The notes beneath the pieces are model-generated. The model made no database searches. It was not told where the DNA came from and saw nothing but the letters and a program-made list of their open reading frames with translations. The position numbers were made by a program, and so were the translations under genes. From contig JAVEEG010000185.1 in assembly GCA_030840585.1 (NCBI GenBank), forward strand, positions 1 to 42,400: a stretch of 42,400 bases of DNA, given 5' to 3'. Positions 25,082-34,383 of this stretch are shown piece by piece (within the stretch, counting starts at the first letter, position 1; every line of letters begins with the position of its first letter). This stretch comes from Frankiaceae bacterium (lineage in GTDB: Bacteria; Actinomycetota; Actinomycetes; JAFAQI01).

Positions 25082-27042
25082 GTCCTCTTCTTCAGCTTCT
25101 CGACGATGAGGGCCTTGCGGTCAGCAATGGCAACGGCGGACAGGTCGTGGATGCCGAGCGTCTTCAGTGCTTGTTCCTGCTCGGTGCCGCTCATTTGGTT
25201 CAGCAGGATGTCGGCAGTCTCCTCGTAGCGCGCCGTCTTCTTCTCCGTCGTCTTCGACGTGTCGAACATGCCGGCCATCTTCTTGCCGAGCCAACTCTTG
25301 TCCTTGTCGTCCTTCTGGTTGTACTTGTCCGCCCAGTCGCGGCCCTTCTGCTTGCCCTTGCGAACGCCGAGCTGGCCGAGCTTGAACGCGCCGACGCTGC
25401 CGCCGATGATCGCGCCCGGCAGCGCACCGAAGCCGGAGACGGTGAGCGCGCCACCGAGGACGCCGGCCGCACCGGTCGCCATGTTGATGCCCTGGCGGAC
25501 CTGCTTCTTCTTCGCCACCTCGGTGAGGTGGTTCAGCGCCTTGAGCTTCTGCTGGTCGGTCGCGTTCGTCTCGTCGAGTTGGCCCTTCATCTCGGTCAGC
25601 TTCTTGCGGTGCTGACCCTTGCGGAAGATGTTGTAGCCGCCCTTGAGCACGTCGACGCCACCGAGCGCCATCTGGATCGGCGCGAGCGTGTGCGCGAGCG
25701 CGCCGCCGACGCTCGCGGCGTTGCCGGCCACGCTCATGTTGCCGGCGCTGTGCGCGATCTGCGACGACAGGTTGGCCATCTTCGAGACCGCACCGACGCC
25801 CTTGTTGCCCGCGCTGCCGAGCTTCGAGAGGCCGCGGCCCATGCTCAGGCCGACTTGCTTCGCATCGCCGAGCTTGGTGCCGTCGCTCTTCTCCATGTTG
25901 CGCTTGCCCTTGAACCAGTCGACGGTGTCCGAACCCCACGACTTCAAGTCCTGCGCCATGCCGACGCCGCCGGTGAGACCGCCGAGCCAACCGCTCGCGT
26001 GGTCCATTGCGCCCTGGCCCATCAACGACTGGCTGTCGTTCAGCGCCGAGTGACCGGAGATCTTGCTGGCCTGAATCGACATGCTGGTCATGTCGGTGAG
26101 GCCCTTTGCGCCGAACAAACCGGCCTTCGTCCCGGCCAGGCCGCGGTCGACCTTGTCCTTGCCGCTGCGCGCGTCGAGCCCGCTGAAGATGCCGCCGCCG
26201 ATGTCGCCGAACGTTTCGGAACCGACGGTGCTGGCGAGCTGCATGTTCGCCGCGTCGGACTTGTGGCCGCTGGCCCAGTCATCCATCGACTTGTGGCTCA
26301 GCGCGCCGCGATCCTGGTTCCAGCCGTCCGTGCCCCGCTCCGGGCCCTTCCAGTTGGGGTCCGAGGTCTCGGACCCGATCTTGTTGGCCGTCGCGTCGTG
26401 CATGCCCTGGCCGACGTTGCCGATGAGATCGGTTGACTGCTGCGGGGCGTCGGTGAGCGCGTTCTTGATCTCCTCCTGCTTGCCTCCGTGCCGGGCCTCC
26501 GCTTCTTCTTCCGAGTCCTTCAGCGGCGGCGGCGCGAGCGGCCCGGTCTTCTTCTTGAACGGGCTCCACAGCCGCTGCACGACCGGCTCGTTGTGCGCGT
26601 GCCCGTGGCCGCGATCCTGGCCGGTGTGGGTGAGTTCGTGGGCGAGCGTGCGGATTCGTTGCTCAGGTGTCTTCACCGCGTCGTCGGTGAGGTAGACATC
26701 CTTGCCGACGGTGAACGCGGAGGCTTGCATCGATGCGGCTGCGGTGTTGGCCCGGCCACCCTGATGGATCCGTACGCCGCTCGGCACCGAGGCACCCGCT
26801 CGCCGTGCGGCCGCGATGATCGACGCGTTGTCGCCGGCCGGGCGTTGCTGCATCACGCGCCGGGCGACCTCGTCGGCCGCGGTCTCTTCCGGGTCGAACC
26901 GCCCACCAAGGCGCACGCCATCCGGCATTTGGCCGGTGCCCGCCATCGACTCGACGACCTGCTCGCCGACCGGACCACGGCGGCGCGACGTTACCTTCTT
27001 GTCGCCGCCTTCGCGGTCGTGATCGTGGGCTTGAGCGGCCAT
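25078..27042 (-). CDS. DUF4157 (eCIS core domain) protein, candidate injection-system effector
   Basis: 654 residues, start ATG at 27042 after a strong Shine-Dalgarno (GGGAGGGAG). A disordered N-terminus precedes the DUF4157 domain at about residues 75-160: GASVPSGVRIHQGG, AFTVGKDVYLTDDA and TLAHELTHTGQ, holding a zincin-type HELTH motif (His near 132 and 136). Residues 160-330 are polar. Residues 330-600 are rich in Gly/Ala/Lys and contain hydrophobic stretches, notably AAGVLGGALTVSGFGALPGAIIGGSVGAF, a glycine-zipper-like membrane hairpin. DUF4157 typically marks proteins carried by contractile injection systems. A membrane-active C-terminal half would fit a toxin. No immunity gene is obvious, and whether HELTH is catalytic is open. 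Confidence 0.82.
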   Translation of the reverse strand: MAAQAHDHDREGGDKKVTSRRRGPVGEQVVESMAGTGQMPDGVRLGGRFDPEETAADEVARRVMQQRPAGDNASIIAAARRAGASVPSGVRIHQGGRANTAAASMQASAFTVGKDVYLTDDAVKTPEQRIRTLAHELTHTGQDRGHGHAHNEPVVQRLWSPFKKKTGPLAPPPLKDSEEEAEARHGGKQEEIKNALTDAPQQSTDLIGNVGQGMHDATANKIGSETSDPNWKGPERGTDGWNQDRGALSHKSMDDWASGHKSDAANMQLASTVGSETFGDIGGGIFSGLDARSGKDKVDRGLAGTKAGLFGAKGLTDMTSMSIQASKISGHSALNDSQSLMGQGAMDHASGWLGGLTGGVGMAQDLKSWGSDTVDWFKGKRNMEKSDGTKLGDAKQVGLSMGRGLSKLGSAGNKGVGAVSKMANLSSQIAHSAGNMSVAGNAASVGGALAHTLAPIQMALGGVDVLKGGYNIFRKGQHRKKLTEMKGQLDETNATDQQKLKALNHLTEVAKKKQVRQGINMATGAAGVLGGALTVSGFGALPGAIIGGSVGAFKLGQLGVRKGKQKGRDWADKYNQKDDKDKSWLGKKMAGMFDTSKTTEKKTARYEETADILLNQMSGTEQEQALKTLGIHDLSAVAIADRKALIVEKLKKRT

Positions 27043-27145
27043 GGCGGGCTCCCTCCCCGTCGTACCAGCGCAACTGGCACGCAGCGTTCACCGTAACCGG
27101 GACCGCGGCGCGTGTCCGGCGTTGTTCGAAGTTGCGCGCGAGTCG

Positions 27146-27817
27146 TCAGCGCCGGCCTTCCGCGACCACGGAACCGCTGTTGCGGCGCCGGGTGATCTGC
27201 CCTGCGAGCGGGTCCTCCTCCGGCTCGACATCCGGCCGGCGCGACACGTTGCCCTGGATCTCGGTGACTTCCGTCGCGGTCGGGATCCACGCGAAGACGT
27301 CGACCGGAAGGGTGAGCTCGATCTCGATGCCGGTCTTCAGTTTTCCGTCGATCGCGCCCCAGAACGAGTCGGGCTTGCGGGTGTCTCTCGTCGCCAGCCG
27401 GATCTCGATCGACGCGAGTTCGGACATCGTCGGCGGCATGTCCTGAGCCGGCATCACCGAGTGCACCAGCAAGCACTGCAGCACCTGGCCGAGCAACCGG
27501 TGCTCGTCGCGACGATCCGCTGCCCATGCGCTGATGAAGTACCGCAAATCGACGTACGGCGCGGAGCCGCGGCGTTCGAGCTTGCCGTCGTTGTCGCGTC
27601 GCGTCACCAGTCCGGTCGAGGTGTACGCGCCGTTGCGGCGGATGTCCCAGAGGAACGCGTTCAGTGTCGGCCGGTTGACCGACGACGCGAAGGTCTTGTC
27701 CGGCGGGTCGAACGACACCTCGATCTCGTGCGCGGGCAGCGCGGCTTCACGCCGGAGGAAACTTTCGACCGCGGAGTCGACCTGCTCGATCACGCGCCCG
27801 ATGCTCGACGCGCACAT
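27146..27817 (-). CDS. Pvc16-family (DUF4255) tube-cap protein
   Basis: About 223 residues from an ATG at 27817 (in-frame starts at 27820 and 27853 are also possible; none has a clear Shine-Dalgarno). It begins VIEQVDSAVESFLRREAAL and continues with VSFDPPDKTFASSVNRPTLNAFLWDIRRN, PYVDLRYFISAWAADRRDEHRLLGQVLQCLL and GIEIELTLPVDVFAWIP. These are the distinctive blocks of the DUF4255/Pvc16 N-terminal domain, the protein that caps the inner tube and sheath in PVC-like particles. A 103-bp gap separates it from the DUF4157 gene downstream. It normally sits next to sheath and tube genes, but here the DNA on its 5' side carries a divergent envelope operon instead. Confidence 0.88.
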   Translation of the reverse strand: MCASSIGRVIEQVDSAVESFLRREAALPAHEIEVSFDPPDKTFASSVNRPTLNAFLWDIRRNGAYTSTGLVTRRDNDGKLERRGSAPYVDLRYFISAWAADRRDEHRLLGQVLQCLLVHSVMPAQDMPPTMSELASIEIRLATRDTRKPDSFWGAIDGKLKTGIEIELTLPVDVFAWIPTATEVTEIQGNVSRRPDVEPEEDPLAGQITRRRNSGSVVAEGRR

Positions 27818-28013
27818 CACCCGCGTCAAGGCGAATGACCACATTGGTGACACACATCAGCGCACTGCTGGCTTTTGTCACTCCTACCTAGACATTTATG
27901 CCCATCGCTGCGCGAGTAGGAGAAATCTCGGACCCCATTTCCGCAATCCGCGGACACGCTCGCCGCAGCGGAACAGGATGGCCAGGTCCCTGTTGTCGCA
28001 CCGGAGTGAGCCA
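27818..28013. promoter_or_regulatory. Divergent intergenic region between eCIS module and envelope operon
   Basis: 196 bp, noticeably richer in A/T than the genes around it (about 27860-27900). Possible elements on the plus strand are TTGTCA at 27875-27880 followed about 16 bp later by a TATG-like box, and the inverted repeat CTCCTAC (27881-27887)/GTAGGAG (27916-27922). Both are weak calls. The GGAG at 28003-28006 is the ribosome binding site for the transglycosylase. No match to the small-array promoter (GGKAACGC-N15-CGTA) was found here. Confidence 0.4.
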
Positions 28014-29555
28014 ATGTCCTCTGTGCTGGCCAAGACAACGGTCAGCGCATGCCTGGCGGCAGTTCCGGTGCTGTTGCCACAGGCGCTCGCGCCGTCGACA
28101 TCTCCGTCGGCGCCCGTCCGCCCGACCGATGTCGTCGGCAAGTTCGGCACCCACTACCGCTTGGTTCCGGCGCAACGATTCGCCGAGGTCGCGACGACCA
28201 CGCGGCTCGCGACGCCGCAGCCGGCGACCCAGCAGGCGACCATCACGACCGCACCGGCACCCCAGGTGATCCCGGGCGGTGGTGACGGGATCGCCTCGCC
28301 GCCGCCGGTGGTGATGGCGGCGTACGAGAGCGCCGCGTCGCGAGCCAACCTGCTCAACCCGAACTGCGGGATGACGTGGCCGGTGCTCGCCGCGATCGGT
28401 GAGATCGAGTCGCACCACGGCGCGTCCGGCGGCTCGGCCAAACCCAATTGGAACGGCATCGAGAACCCACCCATCCTCGGCCTGCGGTTGAACGGTTCGC
28501 ACGGCATCCGCGCAATCAAGGACAGCGACCGCGGCCGGTTTGACGGCGACCGCAAATGGGATCGCGCGGTCGGGCCGATGCAGTTCCTGCCCGGCACCTG
28601 GAACACGTTCGGCGTCGACGCCGACGGCGACGGCGTCGCCAACCCGCAGGACATCCGGGACGCCGCCGCGGCCGCTGCGTCGTACCTCTGCAAGGGCGGC
28701 GCCGACCTCGGTGACCCGACCCAACTCGCGACCGCGATCTACTCGTACAACGCGGCCGACTGGTACGTCTCCGACGTCCTCACGCTGATGTCGCGCTACG
28801 CCGACCTCGCGGTCACTGCGCCGGGTGCGGACGCGGCGGTGCGGACCGCGATCAGCTGGGCGTACGCACACCTCGGCGACCCGTACCAGTGGGGCGGCAA
28901 CGGCCCGTACTACGACTGCAGTGGCTTCACCCGCGCGGCATACGCCACCGCCGGCATCGCGATCCCGCGCACGTCCGAGCAGCAGTGGCTGCGGTTGCCG
29001 CACGTCGCGGACGGCCAACTGCGGGTCGGCGACCTGGTGTTCTTCAACCCAGGCGAGTTCGTGAAGGGCCTGCCCGGCCACGTCGGCATCTACATCGGCA
29101 GCGGCTTCATGATCGCCGACCCGCACACCGGCGCGGTCGTGCAGGTGCAGGCGATCACCGGGGCCGGCCAGTACGTCGGCGCGGCGCGGCCGGCCCTGCT
29201 TCCGGTCGGCAATCCGGTGCCGTCGTCGACGTTCCCGGGCAACGGACCGATCTTCGGCACCGGCGGCGGCAATGGCAACGGTGGTGACGGCACCGACGCG
29301 GGTGGCGGCACGAGCGGTCAAAACACCAACAACGGCAACGAAAACGGCGGCAGCAACGCGGGCAAGCCCGGAGGTACGAGCGGCGGCAACAGCGCGCCGC
29401 CGCCGTTGCCGGACCCGGCCGAGTCCACGCCGCCGCCGTACGTCGACCCCGCACCACTCCCCGAGCCGACCTCGTCGTCGACCGACCTGAACCGGCACCG
29501 GTCCGACCCGGCGCCGACTACTGGGCCGACCGCTAGCCCGACGGCCACGCCATGA
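28014..29555 (+). CDS. Secreted lytic transglycosylase-NlpC/P60 endopeptidase
   Basis: 513 residues from the ATG at 28014 (GGAG seven bases upstream). The N-terminus is a short signal-like stretch (TVSACLAAVPVLLPQALA) and a Pro/Ala/Thr linker. Residues about 100-260 form an SLT_2-type transglycosylase with AAIGEIESHHG (catalytic Glu near 132), GPMQFLPGTW and AIYSYNAADWYV. Residues about 275-390 are NlpC/P60: GDPYQWGGNGPYYDCSGF (Cys near 302) and PGHVGIYIG (His near 356). A Gly/Asn-rich then Pro-rich tail of about 110 residues ends it. It cuts both glycan strands and peptide stems of peptidoglycan. It heads the operon with the three large membrane proteins (4-bp overlap), so it may open the wall for them. 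Confidence 0.93.
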   Translation: MSSVLAKTTVSACLAAVPVLLPQALAPSTSPSAPVRPTDVVGKFGTHYRLVPAQRFAEVATTTRLATPQPATQQATITTAPAPQVIPGGGDGIASPPPVVMAAYESAASRANLLNPNCGMTWPVLAAIGEIESHHGASGGSAKPNWNGIENPPILGLRLNGSHGIRAIKDSDRGRFDGDRKWDRAVGPMQFLPGTWNTFGVDADGDGVANPQDIRDAAAAAASYLCKGGADLGDPTQLATAIYSYNAADWYVSDVLTLMSRYADLAVTAPGADAAVRTAISWAYAHLGDPYQWGGNGPYYDCSGFTRAAYATAGIAIPRTSEQQWLRLPHVADGQLRVGDLVFFNPGEFVKGLPGHVGIYIGSGFMIADPHTGAVVQVQAITGAGQYVGAARPALLPVGNPVPSSTFPGNGPIFGTGGGNGNGGDGTDAGGGTSGQNTNNGNENGGSNAGKPGGTSGGNSAPPPLPDPAESTPPPYVDPAPLPEPTSSSTDLNRHRSDPAPTTGPTASPTATP

Positions 29556-31822
29556 GCGGCCAGCTCCGGGTAGCCCTCGACCGGCGGCGGCTGTCCGCCG
29601 ATCCGGGTTCGATCGTCACGTTCACCCTCGACATCACCAACACCAGCGAAGTCATCGACGGCATCAGCGCGCGGATCCTCGGCGTGGATGCCGAGCGGGT
29701 GACCAGCCGCCCGCAGGTGCTCTCGCTGTTCCCGGACAGCAACGGCGAACTGACGCTGAGCATCGAGCTGCCCGACTCGTATCCGGCCGGCACCCACCCG
29801 CTCACCGTCGCGCTCGACTCGCACACCTCCGGCACGACCGAGCTGGTCGATCTGGAGCTCACCGTGGCGCCGGTGCCGCGAGTGCAGGTGCAGCCGCGCC
29901 CAGCCGTCGTACGTACCGGGCGCCGGGCGCACTTCGTCGTCGACGTCGGCAACCGGGGCAACGTGCCGCTGGATGTCGCGCTCACCGCCGCCGACTCCGA
30001 CCGGTCGCTGAAGCTGCGGTTCTCCCGTACGTCGGTCACGGTTCCGGCCGGCGCGACGAAGCCGGTCAACCTCGACAGTCGCTCACCGCGGCACCTGTTC
30101 GGCAACGACATCGACCGGCCGTTCACGGTGCACGCCGAGGCGACCGCACCGGTGACGATGCCGGGCGCGGTTCCGTTGGCAGTGCTGGAAAATGCCGGCC
30201 TTATCCATCGGCAACGACCGGTCATCGCCCGTGGCGTGCTCACCACGATCGTGCTCGTGACGATCGTCGCGCTGTGGGCCGGTGCGTTCCTGTTCGGTCT
30301 CACCAAGGTCTTCAACACCGACCCGGTCACCAAGGCCGCACCCGCGTCGTTCTTCGTCGCGACCGGAGTCGCCGGCCTCGCGGCCGAGTCGACACCCGGT
30401 GACGTGCTGGCCAAGGGCGGCCCGCTGCCCGCCGGTGTCGGTGGCGTGATCGCCGGCCGCGTGGTCTCGACGACGAGCGGGGACGGTGTCGGCCGGATCG
30501 TCGTGGAGGCGCTGCGGCCGTCGCGGACCGGGCTGAAGCTGGTCACGTCGTCGGCGACGCAGGCCGACGGCAGCTACGTCGTGATCGGCCTGTTCCCCGG
30601 CAGCTACTACCTGCGATTCAGCGCGGTCGGCTACCACACGACGTGGTACCCGGGTTCGCCGACACAGCTCGCCGCGCGGCTGCTGTCCGCGGCGCCGCAG
30701 CAGGTGACCAAGGCCGCATCGATCCAGGTCGCCGGCTTCCCGGCGACGATCTCGGGACAGGTCGACGCCGGTCAGGTCGCCACGCCGGTACGGACCACGG
30801 TGATCGTGCGGCCGTTGACCGGCACGAGTGACAAGCCGGTCGTGAAGCCGGTGCTCACCGACGCGAAGGGCAACTACACCGTCGGCGGCCTGCCCGCACC
30901 GGCCAGCTACCAGGTCAGTTTCATCACCGCCGGCTATCTCGCCAGCACGTTGTCCGAGGACGTCGGCGGCGGGCAGCACCGGTACGAGCCGGTGACCCGG
31001 TTGTCCGCCGGCGCCGGCACGATCAGCGGCGTCGTGACCGATGGCCACGGACCGATCGGCGGCGTCACGGTCAGCACGACGGTGAACGGCCAGACCTTTA
31101 CTACCGGCACGCCGACGGTCGGCAGGGTCGGCCACTTCTCCCTCGGCGGGTTGCCGACACCGGGGCTCTACATCCTGACGTTCCGGCGGGACGCATCGAC
31201 ATCGACGTCGAAGGACGTCACGCTTTCCGCCGGCGGCAGCGCCGTAATCAATAACGTCGTCCTGCGCGGCGGGACCGACGCGGTGCTCGGCAAGGTCGTC
31301 GACCACAACGGCGCACCGGTCGGCGGCGCGACCATCACAATTAGTGGAGCGCCGATCCCGATCAGCGCCACGTCGCTGACGACCGGGGACGCGAAGGGCA
31401 CGTACGCCATCACCGGCCTGCCGGTGCCCGGCGTCTACACACTGACGGTCAGCCTCGCCGGCTTCCAGCCGGTGACCTTGCCGTTGAAGCTCGACGGGAT
31501 CACCCCGCCGACCGTGCCGCCGGTGACGATGAACTCGGCGCTCGGCACCATCGCCGGCGTCGTGCAGCAACCGACCAGCGGTGGTCCGATCCCCAGTGTC
31601 GGCGCCACGATCACCGTCACCGACGGCCAGCACCTGCGTACGACGCTGACCGTCGGCGCGGGTGGCGGCGCGACCAGCGGCAGCTATCTCATGACCGGCC
31701 TCGCCCCCGGTTGGTACACCGTCACCGCCACGCGCGACGGGTACGCGCAGGTCACCGCTCTCGTCCATGTCGGTGCCGGCGATCCGGTGAGCGTTCCGCT
31801 GACCTTAGGGGCGCTGCACTAA
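29552..31822 (+). CDS. Membrane protein with N-terminal Ig-like region and regulatory-like repeats (paralogue 1)
   Basis: 756 residues from the ATG at 29552. No signal peptide. Residues 1-215 are beta-sandwich-like (VTFTLDITNTSEVIDGISARILGVD, LSLFPDSNGELTLSIELP, RAHFVVDVGNRGNVPLDVAL), ending RHLFGNDIDRPFTV. One membrane span lies near 226-247 (LTTIVLVTIVALWAGAFLF). Beyond it come about five repeats of the carboxypeptidase-regulatory/CNA-B type: GGVIAGRVVS...DGSYVVIGLFPGSYYLRFSAVGY, then units opening ISGQVDAG, ISGVVTDG and VLGKVVDHNGAPVGGATI. Topology is probably N-in with repeats outside. ILGLD-like and RPF motifs show it is homologous to the next two proteins. Function is not known. Confidence 0.85.
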   Translation: MSGQLRVALDRRRLSADPGSIVTFTLDITNTSEVIDGISARILGVDAERVTSRPQVLSLFPDSNGELTLSIELPDSYPAGTHPLTVALDSHTSGTTELVDLELTVAPVPRVQVQPRPAVVRTGRRAHFVVDVGNRGNVPLDVALTAADSDRSLKLRFSRTSVTVPAGATKPVNLDSRSPRHLFGNDIDRPFTVHAEATAPVTMPGAVPLAVLENAGLIHRQRPVIARGVLTTIVLVTIVALWAGAFLFGLTKVFNTDPVTKAAPASFFVATGVAGLAAESTPGDVLAKGGPLPAGVGGVIAGRVVSTTSGDGVGRIVVEALRPSRTGLKLVTSSATQADGSYVVIGLFPGSYYLRFSAVGYHTTWYPGSPTQLAARLLSAAPQQVTKAASIQVAGFPATISGQVDAGQVATPVRTTVIVRPLTGTSDKPVVKPVLTDAKGNYTVGGLPAPASYQVSFITAGYLASTLSEDVGGGQHRYEPVTRLSAGAGTISGVVTDGHGPIGGVTVSTTVNGQTFTTGTPTVGRVGHFSLGGLPTPGLYILTFRRDASTSTSKDVTLSAGGSAVINNVVLRGGTDAVLGKVVDHNGAPVGGATITISGAPIPISATSLTTGDAKGTYAITGLPVPGVYTLTVSLAGFQPVTLPLKLDGITPPTVPPVTMNSALGTIAGVVQQPTSGGPIPSVGATITVTDGQHLRTTLTVGAGGGATSGSYLMTGLAPGWYTVTATRDGYAQVTALVHVGAGDPVSVPLTLGALH

Positions 31823-34383
31823 TGCGCGTCGAGGTCGATCGCCGTCGCGCCCCCGCCACTGCGGGGTCGCCGGTCAAGTTCGTCGTCACGGTCACCAACA
31901 CCACCGATCTGATCGGCGGCTACACCGCGCGCATCCTCGGCCTCGACCCGACGTGGGTGCAGACCGAGCCGGAGCGGTTGTCGCTGTTCCCCGGCGCGAG
32001 CGACATCATCACCATCACCGTCACCACGCCGCCCGGGCTGCGCGCGGGCGACCGGCGGTTCGCCGTACAGCTTCGCGAGCTCACCCCGCCGACCCGTACG
32101 ACGGTCGTCGACCTCGACCTCGAGATCGCCGCGGCCCCGATGGTGCAGATGGATCTCGATCCGCGCACGGTCACCGCGGGCAAGCGCGGATCGTTCGGGC
32201 TGCTGGTCGACAACGTCGGCAACACGCAGGTCGCCGGCGCACTGCTCGGCCACGACGACCAGGAGAAGGTCCGCTACCGGTTCACCCCGGCGACACTGGA
32301 TCTTGCACCCGGCGAGCATGCCGCGGTCGAGGTCAAGGTCAAGGCCCGCCGGCGCTTCATCGGCCAACCCGTCGTTCGGCCGTTCATCCTGCGGATCGAC
32401 GACGGTCGCGAGCCGGACCAGCAACCGAAGACGACCGGCACGTTCATGCAGCGGCCGCTCATCGCGCGCGGCGCGGTGTCCCTGCTCGGGCTGCTGGCAT
32501 CGGTCACGGTGTTCGCGCTCGTCATCACCTACGCGCTGTCCAGCGTCGTCGGCCGGTCCGCCGCCGACCGCGAGCTCGCCCTGCAAGTCGCGCAGGCACA
32601 CGACAACGCGGGTGCCACCGGCACCGGATCGATCTCGGGTACCGCGCGGCTGCTCACCGCATCCACCCAGAAACTGTCCGGCGTCTCGGTCGAGGCGTTC
32701 ACCGCCAGCGACACTTCGACGTCGATCGCCTCCGCGGCGACCGGCAGCGACGGCACCTATCACCTGAGTTCGCTCGGCTCCGGCGAGTACAAGCTGCGTT
32801 TCCGCGGCGCCGGCTTCGCCGACCTCTGGTACCCCGCCGCGCTGGCCCCCGCCGACGCGTCGCCGGTGACGTTGCAGACCGGTCAGGACCTCAGCGGGAT
32901 CGACGTACGGCTCGGTGGCCTGCCGGCGACGATCAGCGGGAAGATCGCCGCCGACTCGCTGCAGGGCGCGACGGTGACGTTGCAGGTTCCGGGGACGCCG
33001 GTTGGCGCGGCAGGGACGCCGACGAGCGCGCTCGCGATCGCCGCGGGCGCGGTGCTGCAAACCTCCCCTGTCGGCGGCGACGGATCGTTCGCGCTGGCAA
33101 ATGTGCCGTCGCCGAGCTTCTACGACCTCGTCGTCACCGAACCCGGCTACGCCACCGAAACGCAACGCATCGACGTCGCCGGTGGCGAGAACCGACAAGG
33201 CGTCAACATCACCTTGCGCAAGGGCGACGGCCTTATCTCCGGTCACGTGACCAGCGTCCGCGGACCGGTCAAGGGCGCCAGCATCACCGCGACCTACAAC
33301 TCCACGTCGATCCAGACGATCTCGTTGTCGCAGAGCGATCCGGGCGGGTTCAAGCTCGCGTCGCTGCCGACGCCGGCGAGCTTCACCGTCGTCGTGACGG
33401 CGGATGGTTTCGCCGCGCAGACCGTCACGTTGTCGCTCGCTCCCGGGCAGCAGCTGACCGGTGTCGGCATCACCCTCGGCGGCGCGTCCGGCGCGCTGTC
33501 CGGATCGGTGATCACGCGCGTGGACGGCCAGCCGGCTCCCGGGGTCACGGTCACCGTCACGAACGGCGTGCTCAGTGTGCAGACCGTGACACAGACCCTT
33601 GGTTCGCCGGGCACTTGGGACGTGCAGGGCCTGCCGGTGCCGAGCACCTACACCGTGACGTTCAGCCGGGGCGACCTCGCCAGCCAGTCGCTGTCGGTCG
33701 CCCTTGACGCGTTCGGTACGGCGACCACGCAGGCGGCACCGGGCACGTCGGTGACGACCCAAGGCATCAAGGTGTCGATGGTGACGTCGACCGCCGTCAT
33801 GTACGGCTTCACCGTCACCTCCGAAGAGAACATCGGCAGCGGTGTCGGCGAGACGCTCATCTCGCTGTCCAACGGTGCGCAGCAGCTCGCGATGACATCG
33901 TCGTCGGTGCCGGTGTCACCTGGGCCGGGGCTCGACGCGCACGCCGGGGCGTACCACTTCGAGAACATCCCGCCCGGCACCTACACGGTCACGGTCAGCC
34001 GGCACGGCACCAGACCGACATCACAGATCGTGCAGCTCGTCGCCGGCCAGGTGCTGTACAAGAACCTCACCGTCGCGTTGCCGATCAGCATCTGCGGCAC
34101 GGTCGTGAACGCCAGCCACTCCAACGCACCGGTGCCCGACGTGCAGGTCGTGCTGTACCGCTCCTCGTCGTACCCGACGAACCCGGTCGCGACGATGCAG
34201 ACCGAGTCGGCGAACTCGACGACACCGGGGCACTTCTGCTTCAACGACGTCGACGCGCCGGAGAACTACATCGTCCAGGTCGACTACCCGACCCCGGGTG
34301 CGGCGTACTCGACGACGTCGGTCCCGGTCGACGGCACCGCGGTGGTTCCCGACCTCACCATCACGGTCAAGGACGGCGGCTGA
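31822..34383 (+). CDS. Membrane protein with N-terminal Ig-like region and regulatory-like repeats (paralogue 2)
   Basis: 853 residues; the ATG overlaps the previous TAA by one base (TAATG), so translation is coupled. The N-terminal region (RVEVDRRRAPATAGSPVKF, ARILGLDPTWVQTEPERLSL, RRRFIGQPVVRPFIL) aligns with its neighbours. One span lies near residues 214-236 (VSLLGLLASVTVFALVITYAL). The outer part contains repeats opening ISGTARL, ISGKIAADS, ISGHVTSVRGPVKGASI and LSGSVITRVDGQPAPGVTV, then two more divergent ones, with Cys pairs only in the last (ICGTVVNASHS, HFCFNDV). Regulatory-like repeats are prealbumin-type beta sandwiches and make rigid rods. It is the middle member of a graded set of 756, 853 and 1923 residues. 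Confidence 0.85.
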   Translation: MRVEVDRRRAPATAGSPVKFVVTVTNTTDLIGGYTARILGLDPTWVQTEPERLSLFPGASDIITITVTTPPGLRAGDRRFAVQLRELTPPTRTTVVDLDLEIAAAPMVQMDLDPRTVTAGKRGSFGLLVDNVGNTQVAGALLGHDDQEKVRYRFTPATLDLAPGEHAAVEVKVKARRRFIGQPVVRPFILRIDDGREPDQQPKTTGTFMQRPLIARGAVSLLGLLASVTVFALVITYALSSVVGRSAADRELALQVAQAHDNAGATGTGSISGTARLLTASTQKLSGVSVEAFTASDTSTSIASAATGSDGTYHLSSLGSGEYKLRFRGAGFADLWYPAALAPADASPVTLQTGQDLSGIDVRLGGLPATISGKIAADSLQGATVTLQVPGTPVGAAGTPTSALAIAAGAVLQTSPVGGDGSFALANVPSPSFYDLVVTEPGYATETQRIDVAGGENRQGVNITLRKGDGLISGHVTSVRGPVKGASITATYNSTSIQTISLSQSDPGGFKLASLPTPASFTVVVTADGFAAQTVTLSLAPGQQLTGVGITLGGASGALSGSVITRVDGQPAPGVTVTVTNGVLSVQTVTQTLGSPGTWDVQGLPVPSTYTVTFSRGDLASQSLSVALDAFGTATTQAAPGTSVTTQGIKVSMVTSTAVMYGFTVTSEENIGSGVGETLISLSNGAQQLAMTSSSVPVSPGPGLDAHAGAYHFENIPPGTYTVTVSRHGTRPTSQIVQLVAGQVLYKNLTVALPISICGTVVNASHSNAPVPDVQVVLYRSSSYPTNPVATMQTESANSTTPGHFCFNDVDAPENYIVQVDYPTPGAAYSTTSVPVDGTAVVPDLTITVKDGG

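Noticed and set aside
27875-27922. Possible c-di-AMP riboswitch or strong sigma-70 promoter before the wall-lytic gene
   Set aside because: Only a weak TTGTCA and a 7-bp inverted repeat are seen; the conserved blocks of a ydaO-type riboswitch are absent.
27888-29498. Minus-strand open frame of 536 codons over the transglycosylase
   Set aside because: Arg/Val/Asp-rich shadow; the plus strand has complete SLT and NlpC active sites.
28014-29555. Transglycosylase-NlpC protein as an eCIS effector or phage lysin
   Set aside because: It has a signal-like N-terminus and is on the opposite strand, coupled to the stalk proteins; a housekeeping or stalk-operon wall hydrolase is simpler.
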